Shown here in pieces: positions 28,401 through 36,126 of a stretch of 64,000 bases of DNA. The number at the start of each line of letters is the position of its first letter. The first letter of the stretch is position 1. Below the pieces are notes generated by a model. The model was given only the letters and a program-made list of their open reading frames with translations. It did not search any database and was not told the DNA's origin. Source of the DNA: Chitinophagaceae bacterium (GTDB lineage Bacteria > Bacteroidota > Bacteroidia > Chitinophagales > Chitinophagaceae); contig JAHEZD010000008.1 of the NCBI GenBank assembly GCA_023251255.1, positions 36,608 to 100,607 of the forward strand, in the 5' to 3' direction. Made by a program: the position numbers and the translations under genes.

Positions 28401-28583
28401 ATTACACCTCCGGATATAGAAACAGTTACGCAGCAAATAACCACCACTTGGCAAAAGATCCAGCGCCGGGAGTTCTACACAGGTTGCGGCAAGCCAGAAT
28501 GCCACTGGTGCAATTTCGTGAAGAACAACAACCTTGCAGTGGAACTGCACGACCTATCTGAAGTGGATACTGAGGATTTTTAA
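25434..28583 (+). CDS. UvrD-type helicase with C-terminal PD-(D/E)XK nuclease
   Basis: 1049 residues from the ATG at 25434 (the upstream ATG at 25407 lies in the gap and adds a poor leader). Superfamily 1 motifs in order: I GPGTGKT (about 38), II LVDEYQDT, III GDDDQSIYRFQGA, IV SNYRST, V LTAHGSKGLEFEYVF, VI RRLFYVALTRAEQHL. The last 280 residues are a RecB-like nuclease with VVDYKTGDY as the D-x-K active-site strand. YLNCPLRFYY near residue 789 and CGKPECHWC near 1020 supply four Cys placed like the iron-sulfur clasp of AddB-type nucleases. It probably processes DNA ends or stalled forks, as a single-chain relative of AddAB. It appears to be a single-gene transcript. Confidence 0.88.
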   Translation: MNKDKIIQGFNETYGRLNEQQRKAVDTIEGPVMVIAGPGTGKTQILSARIGKILLDTDTLPENILCLTYTDAGTVAMRKRLLTMIGSEAYKVHIHTFHSFCNEVIQENLGLFEKTALDPISDLERTELFKQLIDSFPKNNPLKRYRGDVYFEINNLQQLFSNMKREGWTPQFINERIDAYINDLPARDEYIAKRAVKEFKKGDVRTDKIAEEKDKMEKLRAAVNEFEPFQKMMRNKNRYDFDDMINWVLKAFAENEHLLRRYQEQYLYILVDEYQDTSGTQNRLVEMLINYWDKPNVFVVGDDDQSIYRFQGANVENMLGFAESYAKDLMTVVLTSNYRSTQPILDVSKTIINKNEERLVKQIPGLSKELVATNQLINQLFHSPIIKEYETQKQEMIDITLQVEKLVQEGTPAGRIGIIYKENKYGEELTHFFKLKNIPVFSKRSLNIFDIPLAQKVILLFQYLAAEHDIPYGGDEMLFEILHFDWFNIPPIEIARLSVEVAATQFSENRTSIRKLLFDKSHAPAKDLFSPKVNEPLRKTSAIVEQLIADASNLTLQSLLEHIITNTGLLAYITNHPEKHWHLQVVTGLFDFVKEETRRSPSIHLQELVNIIDLMKKEDLKLPLVQISGNEKSVNLLTAHGSKGLEFEYVFLAGCNSNSWEKKRKPSGGYTMPDTMFSSQPKSKDEEELRRLFYVALTRAEQHLQVSYSHFKDDGKELEPSMFIAEIQDEHLLKTEKVILSQELLSDFQVLLFTNATAPEIEKQEEDLIGRLLEKFTMNVTALSNYLNCPLRFYYQNLIRVPSGKNEATVFGSAVHHALQRLFEKMQQAVGNPFPPKQEFLYDFEWYMKRNRENFTKEQFARRMEYGLEVLNSYYDTHINSFNKIVAIERNIRNVTVNGVPLKGKLDKLEFEGKAVNVVDYKTGDYEKALPKLRPPHEKEPNGGDYWRQAVFYKILVDNYEQKDWQVVSTEFDFIEPDKKKVYHKEKVVITPPDIETVTQQITTTWQKIQRREFYTGCGKPECHWCNFVKNNNLAVELHDLSEVDTEDF

Positions 28584-28629
28584 ACAGTTTCTTATACTAA
28601 CATTGGCAATCTCACAAATAGAAAGCCTT

Positions 28630-28637
28630 TATGTTTG
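28630..28637 (+). promoter_or_regulatory. Candidate Bacteroidota -7 box
   Basis: TATGTTTG matches the TAnnTTTG consensus for the primary sigma factor of Bacteroidota and lies about 68 bp before the ATG of the Ig-like lipoprotein gene. A TTGG at about 28603 is a weak -33 candidate with slightly long spacing. Confidence 0.35.
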
Positions 28638-28704
28638 CAAACGTTGAAAATTGAACATTTGAATAGTCGCCAGTTTGGGCCAAACTGGCAACCCCTGTAA
28701 ATCC

Positions 28705-30114
28705 ATGAAACGAATTTGTACACTCATATTGACCTGCTGCATAGCCACTTTTATAATATTTGGGATGAACAGTTGTGCCAACATCATTCCACCCGGTGGT
28801 GGCCCGAGGGACAGTTTGCCGCCCAAACTGGTTGCCTCCACACCAAGGGATTCCGCAGTCAATGTTACTTCACAAAGGATTACGTTGACCTTTGATGAGT
28901 ACGTGGAGGTAAAGGACCTGCAGGAGAACCTAATTGTGTCTCCCGTTCCTAAAAACCAGCCCATCATTGATTACAAGCTACGCAACGTAACCATTAAACT
29001 AAGGGATTCACTGGAAGCCAATACCACCTATTCCATAGACTTTGGCAAGAGCATCAAGGACGTGAACGAAGGAAATGCAGCAAAGAACTTTGTGTATGTT
29101 TTCTCCACAGGTAATAAGATTGATAACAATAGCCTTTCAGGGAAAGTGTTACTGGCAGAAACGGGGAAGACCGATTCCACATTGATTGTTGTGCTGCACA
29201 GGGACCTTAGCGATACGGCCATCATTAAAAAATCACCACGCTACTATGCCAAGCTAAAAAAAGATGGAAGCTTCAACTTCAACAATCTACCGAAAGGTAA
29301 TTTCGGTGTATTTGTACTGCCCAATGACTACTTAAAAAAGTATGATGATTCTACAAAGCTCTTTGCCTTCCTCGATAGCTCCATCGAGATAAGCAGCAGC
29401 ACAACGTCCATCACCATGTACGCTTATGAGCAAGCAAAGAAGAAGGCGGGTACCAACAATTCTTCACAAGCAGCACAGAACAAACCAAGCGGCACCCCAC
29501 AGGATAAACGCCTCCGTTATAGTTCAAGCCTAGAAGGCGGTAGGCAGGACCTCCTGAGCAATACATTGAAACTTGAATTCAACAGGAAGCTGGCTACGTT
29601 TGATTCCACAAAGATCAGGTTAACCGATACTGCCTTCCAACCGCTAAAGGATTATACAATTGCCTTGGACAGCACCAGAACAAGGGTCATCATTACCAAC
29701 ACCTGGCAGGAAGATAAGCTGTTGAGGATATTGATCCAAAAAGACGCAGTGGCCGATAGCCTTGGAACAACGCTTGCTAAAAATGATACACTACGGTTTG
29801 CCACAAAAAAAGAAGCTGAGTATGGCAGTGTTAAAATCCGCTTTTCCAATTTGGATACCACCAAAAGACCTGTGCTCCAGATTGTAAAAGGAACGGAAAT
29901 CATCGAATCCATTGTGCTCAAACAAAGGGAATTCACCCGGAAACTCTTTGTGCCCGGTGAATACGAATTAAGGGTACTGTTCGATAAGAACAGGAACGGC
30001 ATTTGGGATGCTGGCGACTATAAACTGAAACAGCAGCCCGAAATTGTAAAGCTGCTGGACAAAAAGCTCTCCGTTCGCGCCAATTGGGACAATGAGAATG
30101 AAATTGCACTGTGA
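28705..30114 (+). CDS. Ig-like domain lipoprotein
   Basis: 469 residues from the ATG at 28705. A lipoprotein signal (IATFIIFGMNSC, Cys at about 24) is followed by an Ig-like (Big_5) domain: PPKLVASTPRDSAVNVTSQRITLTFDEYV through ATTYSIDFGKSIKDVNEGN and FVYVFSTG. Mixed beta segments and a C-terminal segment (LRVLFDKNRNGIWDAGDY) resembling the calcium-loop ends of related Bacteroidota lipoproteins follow. It is probably outer-membrane anchored; the function is unknown. Its TGA stop lies at the start of a short heptamer array. Confidence 0.8.
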   Translation: MKRICTLILTCCIATFIIFGMNSCANIIPPGGGPRDSLPPKLVASTPRDSAVNVTSQRITLTFDEYVEVKDLQENLIVSPVPKNQPIIDYKLRNVTIKLRDSLEANTTYSIDFGKSIKDVNEGNAAKNFVYVFSTGNKIDNNSLSGKVLLAETGKTDSTLIVVLHRDLSDTAIIKKSPRYYAKLKKDGSFNFNNLPKGNFGVFVLPNDYLKKYDDSTKLFAFLDSSIEISSSTTSITMYAYEQAKKKAGTNNSSQAAQNKPSGTPQDKRLRYSSSLEGGRQDLLSNTLKLEFNRKLATFDSTKIRLTDTAFQPLKDYTIALDSTRTRVIITNTWQEDKLLRILIQKDAVADSLGTTLAKNDTLRFATKKEAEYGSVKIRFSNLDTTKRPVLQIVKGTEIIESIVLKQREFTRKLFVPGEYELRVLFDKNRNGIWDAGDYKLKQQPEIVKLLDKKLSVRANWDNENEIAL

Positions 30115-30140
30115 ATGGTGAAAGGAGAATAGTGAAGTGC
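30111..30140. repeat. Short heptamer array (TGAATGG/TGAAAGG)
   Basis: Units TGAATGG, TGAAAGG, AGAATAG, TGAAGTG, the complement of the CACTATT/CACCATT family. The stop codon of the preceding gene is its first TGA. Confidence 0.65.
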
Positions 30141-30189
30141 GGCATTTTATTTCACTAAACTACCTATATTGATGTAAAAATCAGTTCAC

Positions 30190-30555
30190 ATGTTTCTACA
30201 GCTAAACCATAAAAAACTGGACGCTTATAAATATCCAAGAGAGTTAGCGCTCGAATGTTACAAGGCAACAAAACTTTTCCCTGCAGATGAACGCTTTAAT
30301 TTGATACAACAAATAAGACATGCTGTCATTTCCGTCCATTTAAACCTTGCCGAAGGCTCATCAAGGAAGTCATTAACGGAAAGAAAACGTTATTATGAAA
30401 TAGCAAGGGGTTCTATAATAGAGATTGATGCTGCATTCGATATTGCATTTCAACTGAGCTACTTTGAACTAGATACAGTAAAAACCTTAGGAGAGATTGT
30501 TGTAAAATCATTCAGAATTCTAACTGGCTTAATCAATTCAGGAGAAGCTGCATAA
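30190..30555 (+). CDS. Four-helix bundle protein (23S rRNA-IVP family)
   Basis: 121 residues, fully helical, with the family core YPRELALECYKATKLFPADERFNLIQQIRHAVISVHLNLAEG (residues about 14-56), including the conserved QIRRAxxSxxxNxAEG-like turn, and a second helix pair around RYYEIARGSIIEIDAAFDIA. The family was first found as intervening sequences in 23S rRNA genes but is also common as a free gene in Bacteroidota. It assembles as a pentamer in solved structures; its role is unknown. It lies between two heptamer arrays, just before recR. Confidence 0.88.
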   Translation: MFLQLNHKKLDAYKYPRELALECYKATKLFPADERFNLIQQIRHAVISVHLNLAEGSSRKSLTERKRYYEIARGSIIEIDAAFDIAFQLSYFELDTVKTLGEIVVKSFRILTGLINSGEAA

Positions 30556-30556
30556 C

Positions 30557-30596
30557 TTTGACCATTCACTATTCACCATTCACTACTCACTTCTCC
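30557..30596. repeat. Heptamer array directly before recR
   Basis: GACCATT, CACTATT, CACCATT, CACTACT, CACTTCT in register, ending one or two bases before the recR ATG. The array is open in frame with recR, which would wrongly extend the protein by 13 residues from 30558. Confidence 0.8.
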
Positions 30597-31211
30597 ATGC
30601 AATTGCCCTCCACACTTCTTGAAAATGCAGTAGCCCAATTCTCCAAACTCCCAGGTATTGGCAAAAAAACAGCGTTGCGGCTAGTACTGCATTTGTTGAA
30701 GCAGGAAGTAAACGAAGTACAGTATTTTGGTGAAACCATTGCCAAAATGCGCAGGGACATTAAATTCTGCAACCGCTGCCACAATATTAGCGACGGTGAT
30801 ATTTGCAGCATCTGCAGCAATTCCCAACGCAAGCAGGAAATGATTTGTGTGGTGGAAAATATCCGTGATGTAATTGCTATAGAAACCACCCAGCAGTTCA
30901 ATGGTGTTTACCATGTATTGGGCGGCATTATCTCTCCATTGGATGGTATTGGTCCCGACCAATTGAACATCGAATCATTGGTCCACCGCATCGAAAAAGA
31001 ACAAACGGAGGAACTTATTTTTGCCCTTAACCCCAACATTCAGGGGGATACCACCATTTATTATATCCAGAAGAAAATTCCCCATCTCCATTGCAAGGTG
31101 ACCACCATCGCAAGGGGCATTGCCTTTGGCGGCGAACTGGAATATGCCGATGAAATGACCCTAGCAAGAAGTCTCCAAAATCGCCTGCCCGTGCAGCAGT
31201 ATGTAAAGTAA
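30597..31211 (+). CDS. recR: Recombination mediator RecR
   Basis: 204 residues from the ATG at 30597, matching the family length of about 200. An N-terminal helix-hairpin-helix (FSKLPGIGKKTALRLVLHLL, 12-32), a Cys4 zinc finger (CNRCHNISDGDICSIC), and a Toprim domain (MICVVENIRDVIAIE, YHVLGGIISPLDGIGPDQL, IFALNPNIQGDTT). With RecF/RecO it loads RecA on SSB-coated gaps. The longer reading from 30558 only translates the heptamer array and is rejected. Confidence 0.95.
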   Translation: MQLPSTLLENAVAQFSKLPGIGKKTALRLVLHLLKQEVNEVQYFGETIAKMRRDIKFCNRCHNISDGDICSICSNSQRKQEMICVVENIRDVIAIETTQQFNGVYHVLGGIISPLDGIGPDQLNIESLVHRIEKEQTEELIFALNPNIQGDTTIYYIQKKIPHLHCKVTTIARGIAFGGELEYADEMTLARSLQNRLPVQQYVK

Positions 31212-31296
31212 TCCTGTCACACCATCCATCACTTTGTTTGGATTTCGTAAATCTTGCACCAATTGATGTTGTAACTTTATTTAAAATTTAAACTGC

Positions 31297-31707
31297 ATGA
31301 GTAAAACAAAGAAGATATTGCTTACCCTATTTGTGGTAGGCCTATTGTCTGCTATCGGTGTTTGGTATTATGTATTCGTCAAAGACCATGGAGTGAATGT
31401 TTCCGGCACAAAGGGCATAGAAATCACTGCCGATCAACTGGTTAAGGAATTTACGGCCAATGAAGACTCGGCCAATAAAAAATACCTCAATAAGGTGATG
31501 CAGGTTACTGGCGAAGTAAGCCAAGTTGGTCAGGACAGTTTAATAAATGTTACTTTAAAGTCTTCTGATGCCTTCACCAATGTTTACTGTACTTTACAGG
31601 CAGGGCAGGCAAAACCGGACTCTGGTAAAGTAATTACACTTAAGGGCATCTGTACTGCTAAACTAACGGACGTAACCTTAAACGAAGGTGTCATCATCAA
31701 AAAATAA
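31297..31707 (+). CDS. OB-fold (tRNA_anti-like) membrane-anchored protein
   Basis: 136 residues: an N-terminal membrane anchor (ILLTLFVVGLLSAIGVWYYVFV, 7-28), then an OB-fold of the tRNA_anti-like type (GIEITADQLVKEFTANEDSANKKYLNKVMQVTGEV, VTLKSSDAFTNVYCTL, ITLKGICTAKLTDVTLNEGVIIKK). Such proteins sit in the periplasm. It opens a run of four closely spaced plus-strand genes (10-22 bp gaps) for a heme c lipoprotein, a YceI protein and a DUF5777 barrel, which suggests an envelope electron-transfer or lipid-related module. Confidence 0.8.
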   Translation: MSKTKKILLTLFVVGLLSAIGVWYYVFVKDHGVNVSGTKGIEITADQLVKEFTANEDSANKKYLNKVMQVTGEVSQVGQDSLINVTLKSSDAFTNVYCTLQAGQAKPDSGKVITLKGICTAKLTDVTLNEGVIIKK

Positions 31708-31717
31708 ATAACGATTC

Positions 31718-32095
31718 ATGAAGAAAATGCTACTCCTCCTTACAGTTATTATCATTACGGTGTCTTGGTATGGTTGCCAGTACAAAAAAGATGCTGAAGC
31801 CTATCCAGTTTCAACCTGTGATACCAGTAATATTCGTTACAGCGTAGAAATAAGGGCAATTCTGCAAACCAATTGCTTGGTATGCCATGGGGCTGCGGTG
31901 TACAATTCGTTTGGCGGAGGTTACAACTACGACACCTACACTGGCATCCTCCCCAATGTCATGAATGGTAAATTACTGAACGATATTATGCAGGTTCCCG
32001 GGTCTGACCCCATGCCCAAAGGAGCAGCCAAACTTTCTGACTGCGATATAGCCAAATTCCGTACATGGATAAGGAATGGTTATCCAAACAATTAA
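31718..32095 (+). CDS. Monoheme cytochrome c-like lipoprotein
   Basis: 125 residues with a lipoprotein signal (IIITVSWYGC, Cys at 20). One heme attachment motif CLVCH lies in RAILQTNCLVCHGAAVYN, and a distal Met candidate in PGSDPMPKGAAKLSDCDIAKFRTWIRNGYPNN, the typical end of small planctomycete/Bacteroidota-type cytochrome c domains. It is expected to be anchored in the envelope and to carry single electrons. It lies 10 bp after the OB-fold gene and 21 bp before yceI, so it is probably co-transcribed. Confidence 0.85.
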   Translation: MKKMLLLLTVIIITVSWYGCQYKKDAEAYPVSTCDTSNIRYSVEIRAILQTNCLVCHGAAVYNSFGGGYNYDTYTGILPNVMNGKLLNDIMQVPGSDPMPKGAAKLSDCDIAKFRTWIRNGYPNN

Positions 32096-32116
32096 TCAAC
32101 CAACAAAAAATAACCA

Positions 32117-32650
32117 ATGAAAAAGATGTTCTTATTGATGGCAATAGCCGCAACATTGACGGTTACCGCCCAAGCACAAAAAGTGTATCAGACAAAATCA
32201 GGGAAAGTAAAATTCTTTTCCAGCACTGCTGTTGAGGATATTGAAGCCATTAACAATCAGGCCGATGCAAAACTTAGCACCAATGGTCAACTGGTTTTTA
32301 TGATTGCCATTAAAGGTTTCAAATTCGATAATTCATTGATGCAGGAGCATTTTAATAGTGATGGCTACATGGAAAGCACTAAGTTTCCCAAAGCTGTTTT
32401 CATGGGCAACTTAGTTGACCCCAAAGCTGTTGATTTTACCAAGGATGGTTCCTACAAGGTTACGGTTAAGGGAAACCTGGAAATACATGGGGTCAAGAAG
32501 GAAATCACCGTTCCTGGCACCATTGAAATCAAGGGGGGCAAAGTAACATCCAAAAGTGTCTTCAAAGTAAAGGTTGCCGATTACGGCGTTAAGGGACATG
32601 ACAAGGTAGCCAAAGAAGTAGAAGTAACCGTTGATTGCAAATACGATTAA
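32117..32650 (+). CDS. YceI family protein
   Basis: 177 residues with a signal peptide (cleaved near TAQAQ, 19). YceI lipocalin-like barrel: VKFFSSTAVEDIEAINNQAD, MQEHFNSDGYMESTKFPKAVFMG (the ExxxYPxxxF-type family signature) and GNLEIHGVKKEITVPGTIEIKG. Family members bind isoprenoid or amide lipids in the periplasm. It is the third gene of the cluster with the heme c lipoprotein and the DUF5777 barrel. Confidence 0.9.
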   Translation: MKKMFLLMAIAATLTVTAQAQKVYQTKSGKVKFFSSTAVEDIEAINNQADAKLSTNGQLVFMIAIKGFKFDNSLMQEHFNSDGYMESTKFPKAVFMGNLVDPKAVDFTKDGSYKVTVKGNLEIHGVKKEITVPGTIEIKGGKVTSKSVFKVKVADYGVKGHDKVAKEVEVTVDCKYD

Positions 32651-32663
32651 AGCCATAAACCAC

Positions 32664-33587
32664 ATGCTAAAATTTTATACCAAAACTATATTTATATGCT
32701 TGTTGGCACTGCCTTTCACTACATTGAAAGCACAGGATACAGACCTATTTAAACAAGCGGAAGAAGAAGCAAAGAAGAAGGATTCCACTGCCCGTGAAGT
32801 GGTGGAAGGCACTTTCAAAAGTACAAGGGTCATCAATGGCCATTCTGTGGAAACAACCAAGAAAGGCATCCTTGATTTCAGGATACACCACCGGTTTGGG
32901 TTTGTGAATGCGGGCCTTTACGATTTCTTTGGCTTGGACAATGCCACCGAACGTATGGGTTTCGATTATGGCATCTCCGACAGGTTTGCCGTAGGCATTG
33001 GCCGCAGCACATTCCTGAAACAAATGGACGGTTTCTTGAAGTACCGCTTGCTGCGTCAAACAACAGGCTTCAAGCCCATGCCAATATCCGTGACACTGTT
33101 GGCTGCGGGTATTGTTAAAACAGTCAAGAACACGGACCTCTCCAAACCCTATACAGGCACAGATAAAACATCCTATGTTTATCAGGCCATCATTGCCAAA
33201 AAATTCAATGATAAAACATCCTTGCAATTGATGCCAACTCTGGTGCATTATAACCTTGTGCCGTTGGCAACAGATAAGAATGATATGTTTTCCCTGGGCA
33301 TTGCAGCAAGGCAGAAACTAACTAGGCGTTTTGCCCTAACAGCAGAATACTATTATCAGTTCGACAAGTTCGATGGCTATAAAAGTTCATTGGCTGTTGG
33401 TGTAGACATAGAAACTGGTGGCCACGTTTTCCAGTTGCATTTCACCAATTCAACGGGTATGACGGAGCCTACCTTTATTCATGAAACTACTGGCGATTTC
33501 TTTAAAGGTGATATCCACTTCGGCTTCAACATTTCAAGGAATTTTACCCTGAAGAAAAATAAGGGTAGCCGTACATCTATAAAATAG
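32664..33587 (+). CDS. DUF5777 family beta-barrel protein
   Basis: 307 residues from the ATG at 32664 (the upstream ATG at 32631 overlaps yceI and spoils the signal peptide). Signal ICLLALPFTTLKAQ, a short charged helix, then barrel strands from ILDFRIHHRFGFVNAGLYDFFGLDNATERMGFDYGISDRFAVGIGRS to HFGFNISRNFTLK. DUF5777 proteins are outer-membrane barrel-like and often lie beside YceI and cytochrome genes in Bacteroidota. It ends the cluster, and a strong terminator follows 22 bp later. Confidence 0.85.
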   Translation: MLKFYTKTIFICLLALPFTTLKAQDTDLFKQAEEEAKKKDSTAREVVEGTFKSTRVINGHSVETTKKGILDFRIHHRFGFVNAGLYDFFGLDNATERMGFDYGISDRFAVGIGRSTFLKQMDGFLKYRLLRQTTGFKPMPISVTLLAAGIVKTVKNTDLSKPYTGTDKTSYVYQAIIAKKFNDKTSLQLMPTLVHYNLVPLATDKNDMFSLGIAARQKLTRRFALTAEYYYQFDKFDGYKSSLAVGVDIETGGHVFQLHFTNSTGMTEPTFIHETTGDFFKGDIHFGFNISRNFTLKKNKGSRTSIK

Positions 33588-33609
33588 GCCTATCCCAAAA
33601 GGACCCAGA

Positions 33610-33641
33610 AGCCGTAACAGTTCATTGTTACGGCTTTTTTA
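33610..33641 (+). terminator. Rho-independent terminator after the YceI-DUF5777 cluster
   Basis: A perfect 10-bp stem AGCCGTAACA (33610-33619) / TGTTACGGCT (33626-33635), six-base loop, then a run of T. The rest of the gap to 33924 holds no gene; TACATTTG at 33644-33651 fits a -7 box, and no SAM or cobalamin riboswitch core was recognised. Confidence 0.85.
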
Positions 33642-33924
33642 TTTACATTTGCGTTGCAGGCAGATTTGTTTATTGTTCGGCCTGCAAGTACAGTCGCTTC
33701 AAACTGAACTAATAAACGAAAATCATTTCTGCACATACTCCTACAGATTGTTTCTCGTTATCAGTAAAGTTTTTAGATGATATAACAGCAATAGCATTCC
33801 TATTGGGTTTCAGTTGCCGCAATTCGGTAACATTTGTACTACAAAACAATATTCAACATTAAAACGCACATAAACTCCAGCAGCGGTTTTAACCCTGTAG
33901 GCAGTTGATTAAACTTAGAAGGGT

Positions 33925-34941
33925 ATGTCAAGCATCAAACAGGAACTCGAAAAAAGGATATTGATTATAGACGGCGCCATGGGCACCATGATCCAGCGGC
34001 ACAAACTGGAAGAAGCCGATTACCGTGGTGAGCATTTCAAGGACTGGCATACCGATGTCAAGGGCAACAACGATATGCTTAGCATCACACAACCCGAAAT
34101 CATCATTGGCATCCATAAACAATATTTGGAAGCTGGTGCTGACATCATCGAAACCAACACGTTCAGCAGTACCGTTATTGCCATGGCAGATTATGACATG
34201 CAGCAATTTGCCTATGAATTGAATGTAGCGTCTGCACAATGTGCCAGAAAAGCCATTGAACGTTACAATGCAGAAACTGGTAACACTGTTCCGAAATTTG
34301 TAGCAGGTGCCATCGGTCCGTTGAACAAAACATTGTCTTTGTCTCCAGATGTAAACAATCCTGGTTTCCGGGCAGTAACCTTTGATGAAGTGGTTACCGC
34401 TTACACGGAGCAGATCAAAGGGCTGATGGATGGTGGTGTTGATATAATTTTAATAGAAACCATCTTTGATACGCTCAATGCTAAAGCTGCCATCTTCGCC
34501 GCCAAGAAATATTTCAGGGAGAACAATATCGAGCTTCCCATCATGATTTCGGGCACCATTACAGATGCCAGCGGAAGAACCTTAAGCGGGCAAACACTGG
34601 AAGCGTTCTATATTTCCGTAAAACATGCCAACCCTTTAAGCATCGGATTGAACTGTGCCTTGGGCGCACAGGAAATGAGGGGCCATATTGAGGAGCTGTC
34701 CGGCATCGCTGCTTGCTATGTTTCATCCTATCCCAATGCAGGCCTGCCAAATGCCATGGGTGAATATGATGAGGCCCCTGAACAAACCGCCTGCTTCCTG
34801 GAAGACTGGGCAAAAAATGGGTGGGTAAACATTGTAGGCGGTTGTTGCGGAACCACACCTGACCACATTAAGCATATTGCAGCACATGTAAAAAATATAG
34901 CACCAAGAAGTCTGCCTGTGCTGGAAGAGGAACTGATTTAA
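33925..34941 (+). CDS. metH: Methionine synthase, homocysteine-binding subunit (MetH N-terminal part)
   Basis: 338 residues, the homocysteine methyltransferase barrel: [23 protein letters not shown] (10-35), [31 protein letters not shown], and the zinc Cys pair [15 protein letters not shown] near the end with the third Cys at GLNCALG. In many Bacteroidota MetH is split here into a protein of about 340 residues and one of about 900, so the split itself is normal. The partner begins at 36127, but a nuclease gene (34953-36119) sits between. The two parts together move a methyl group from methyltetrahydrofolate to homocysteine. Confidence 0.92.
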   Translation: MSSIKQELEKRILIIDGAMGTMIQRHKLEEADYRGEHFKDWHTDVKGNNDMLSITQPEIIIGIHKQYLEAGADIIETNTFSSTVIAMADYDMQQFAYELNVASAQCARKAIERYNAETGNTVPKFVAGAIGPLNKTLSLSPDVNNPGFRAVTFDEVVTAYTEQIKGLMDGGVDIILIETIFDTLNAKAAIFAAKKYFRENNIELPIMISGTITDASGRTLSGQTLEAFYISVKHANPLSIGLNCALGAQEMRGHIEELSGIAACYVSSYPNAGLPNAMGEYDEAPEQTACFLEDWAKNGWVNIVGGCCGTTPDHIKHIAAHVKNIAPRSLPVLEEELI

Positions 34942-34952
34942 AATATTTTAGC

Positions 34953-36119
34953 ATGACCAAGAAAGCTGCAAAGACGGAAAGTTTGCTGTATAAATCGGTT
35001 GCTTCATTACTGCAACAAAGCCGTAATACAATTGTTGAATCAGTAAACAATACGATTGTTTCTACTTACTACCAAATAGGTAAATTAATAGTGGAGCATC
35101 AACAAAAAGGAAGCGAAAAAGCAGCTTATGGAAAATTTACAGTAGCAAGCTTATCAGAAAAGTTAACTGCGAAATTCGGCAAGGGCTTTTCTATAGACAA
35201 TCTTGAGAACATGCGCAAGCTATATCTCAATTATCCAATTTCCGAGACACTGTCTCGGAAATCTTTGCAGGTACAGCAAGGGTTTCAAGGAACCAAGTCA
35301 TTAAAAAGCAAGGAATCAACTTCTACTAAAAAAGCAATTTCCGAGACAGTGTCTCGGAAATCTTTGCAGGTACAGCAAGGGTTTCAGCACATCCCAATGT
35401 TCAAGCTAAGTTGGAGCCACTATGTTTTTTTGATGCGAATAGAAAAAGAAGCAGAAAGAAAATTTTATGAGATAGAAGCGTCCAATGAAAGGTGGAGCCT
35501 GAGAGAATTGAAACGCCAATATGATACTTCCTTATACGAAAGATTGGTTTTAAGCCGTAACAAAAAACAGGTAAAGGAGCTTAGCAAAAAAGGGCATACG
35601 ATAACCGAAGCATCAGATGCTATCAAAGACCCCTACATTTTGGACTTCTTGGGCTTACCTGAATTGGAAACCTATTCTGAGAACGATTTGGAAACTGCCA
35701 TTATCAACAAGATTGAAGATTTCTTGGTAGAGTTAGGAAAAGGATTCTTGTTTGTAGGTAGGCAATACCGAATAACTCTTGAGGAAGCGCATTACCATGT
35801 GGACTTAGCTTTTTACAATAGGTTACTGCGCTGCTTCATTTTAATTGATTTAAAACTTGGGGACCTTACCGCAGAAGACCTCGGTCAGATGCAATTGTAT
35901 GTTGGCTACTTTGACAATGAAGTTAAAGATGCTACAGAAAACAGGACCATTGGTATTGTGCTCTGTAAAAATAAAAAAGAAAGTATTGTAAAATATACGT
36001 TGCCCAAAGACAATAAACAAATCTTCACCAGTAAGTACAAAACCTACTTGCCTGCCAAAGAAGAATTCAAGTTACTGATGGAGCCTGATATTGAATATAA
36101 AGTGAAAAAGAAAAACTAA
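34953..36119 (+). CDS. DUF1016 (YhcG) PD-(D/E)XK nuclease family protein
   Basis: 388 residues. The N-terminal DUF1016_N winged helix ([51 protein letters not shown]) and the C-terminal nuclease with [18 protein letters not shown], the active-site strand [23 protein letters not shown] and [13 protein letters not shown]. It is probably a DNA endonuclease of the mobile or defence type. It lies between the two metH genes with gaps of 11 and 7 bp, so it probably rides on their transcript. It carries a 99-bp in-frame duplication containing a perfect palindrome (35238-35386), which inserts about 50 residues ([16 protein letters not shown] twice) between the usual helices. Confidence 0.88.
   Translation: MTKKAAKTESLLYKSVASLLQQSRNTIVESVNNTIVSTYYQIGKLIVEHQQKGSEKAAYGKFTVASLSEKLTAKFGKGFSIDNLENMRKLYLNYPISETLSRKSLQVQQGFQGTKSLKSKESTSTKKAISETVSRKSLQVQQGFQHIPMFKLSWSHYVFLMRIEKEAERKFYEIEASNERWSLRELKRQYDTSLYERLVLSRNKKQVKELSKKGHTITEASDAIKDPYILDFLGLPELETYSENDLETAIINKIEDFLVELGKGFLFVGRQYRITLEEAHYHVDLAFYNRLLRCFILIDLKLGDLTAEDLGQMQLYVGYFDNEVKDATENRTIGIVLCKNKKESIVKYTLPKDNKQIFTSKYKTYLPAKEEFKLLMEPDIEYKVKKKN
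35238..35386. repeat. Duplicated palindrome inside the DUF1016 gene
   Basis: A perfect inverted repeat ATTTCCGAGACA / TGTCTCGGAAAT with one central base lies at 35238-35262 and again at 35337-35361. The identity continues for 25 bases after each, giving two 50-bp copies with one mismatch (the centre, C or G) exactly 99 bp apart, in frame. Confidence 0.9.
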
Positions 36120-36126
36120 ATTGATT

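Noticed and set aside
30558..30596. Upstream start for recR
   Set aside because: The extra 13 residues are a translated heptamer array; the ATG at 30597 gives the family-typical N-terminus.
33642..33924. SAM or cobalamin riboswitch before metH
   Set aside because: I looked for conserved cores and saw none; only a terminator for the upstream cluster and a possible -7 box.
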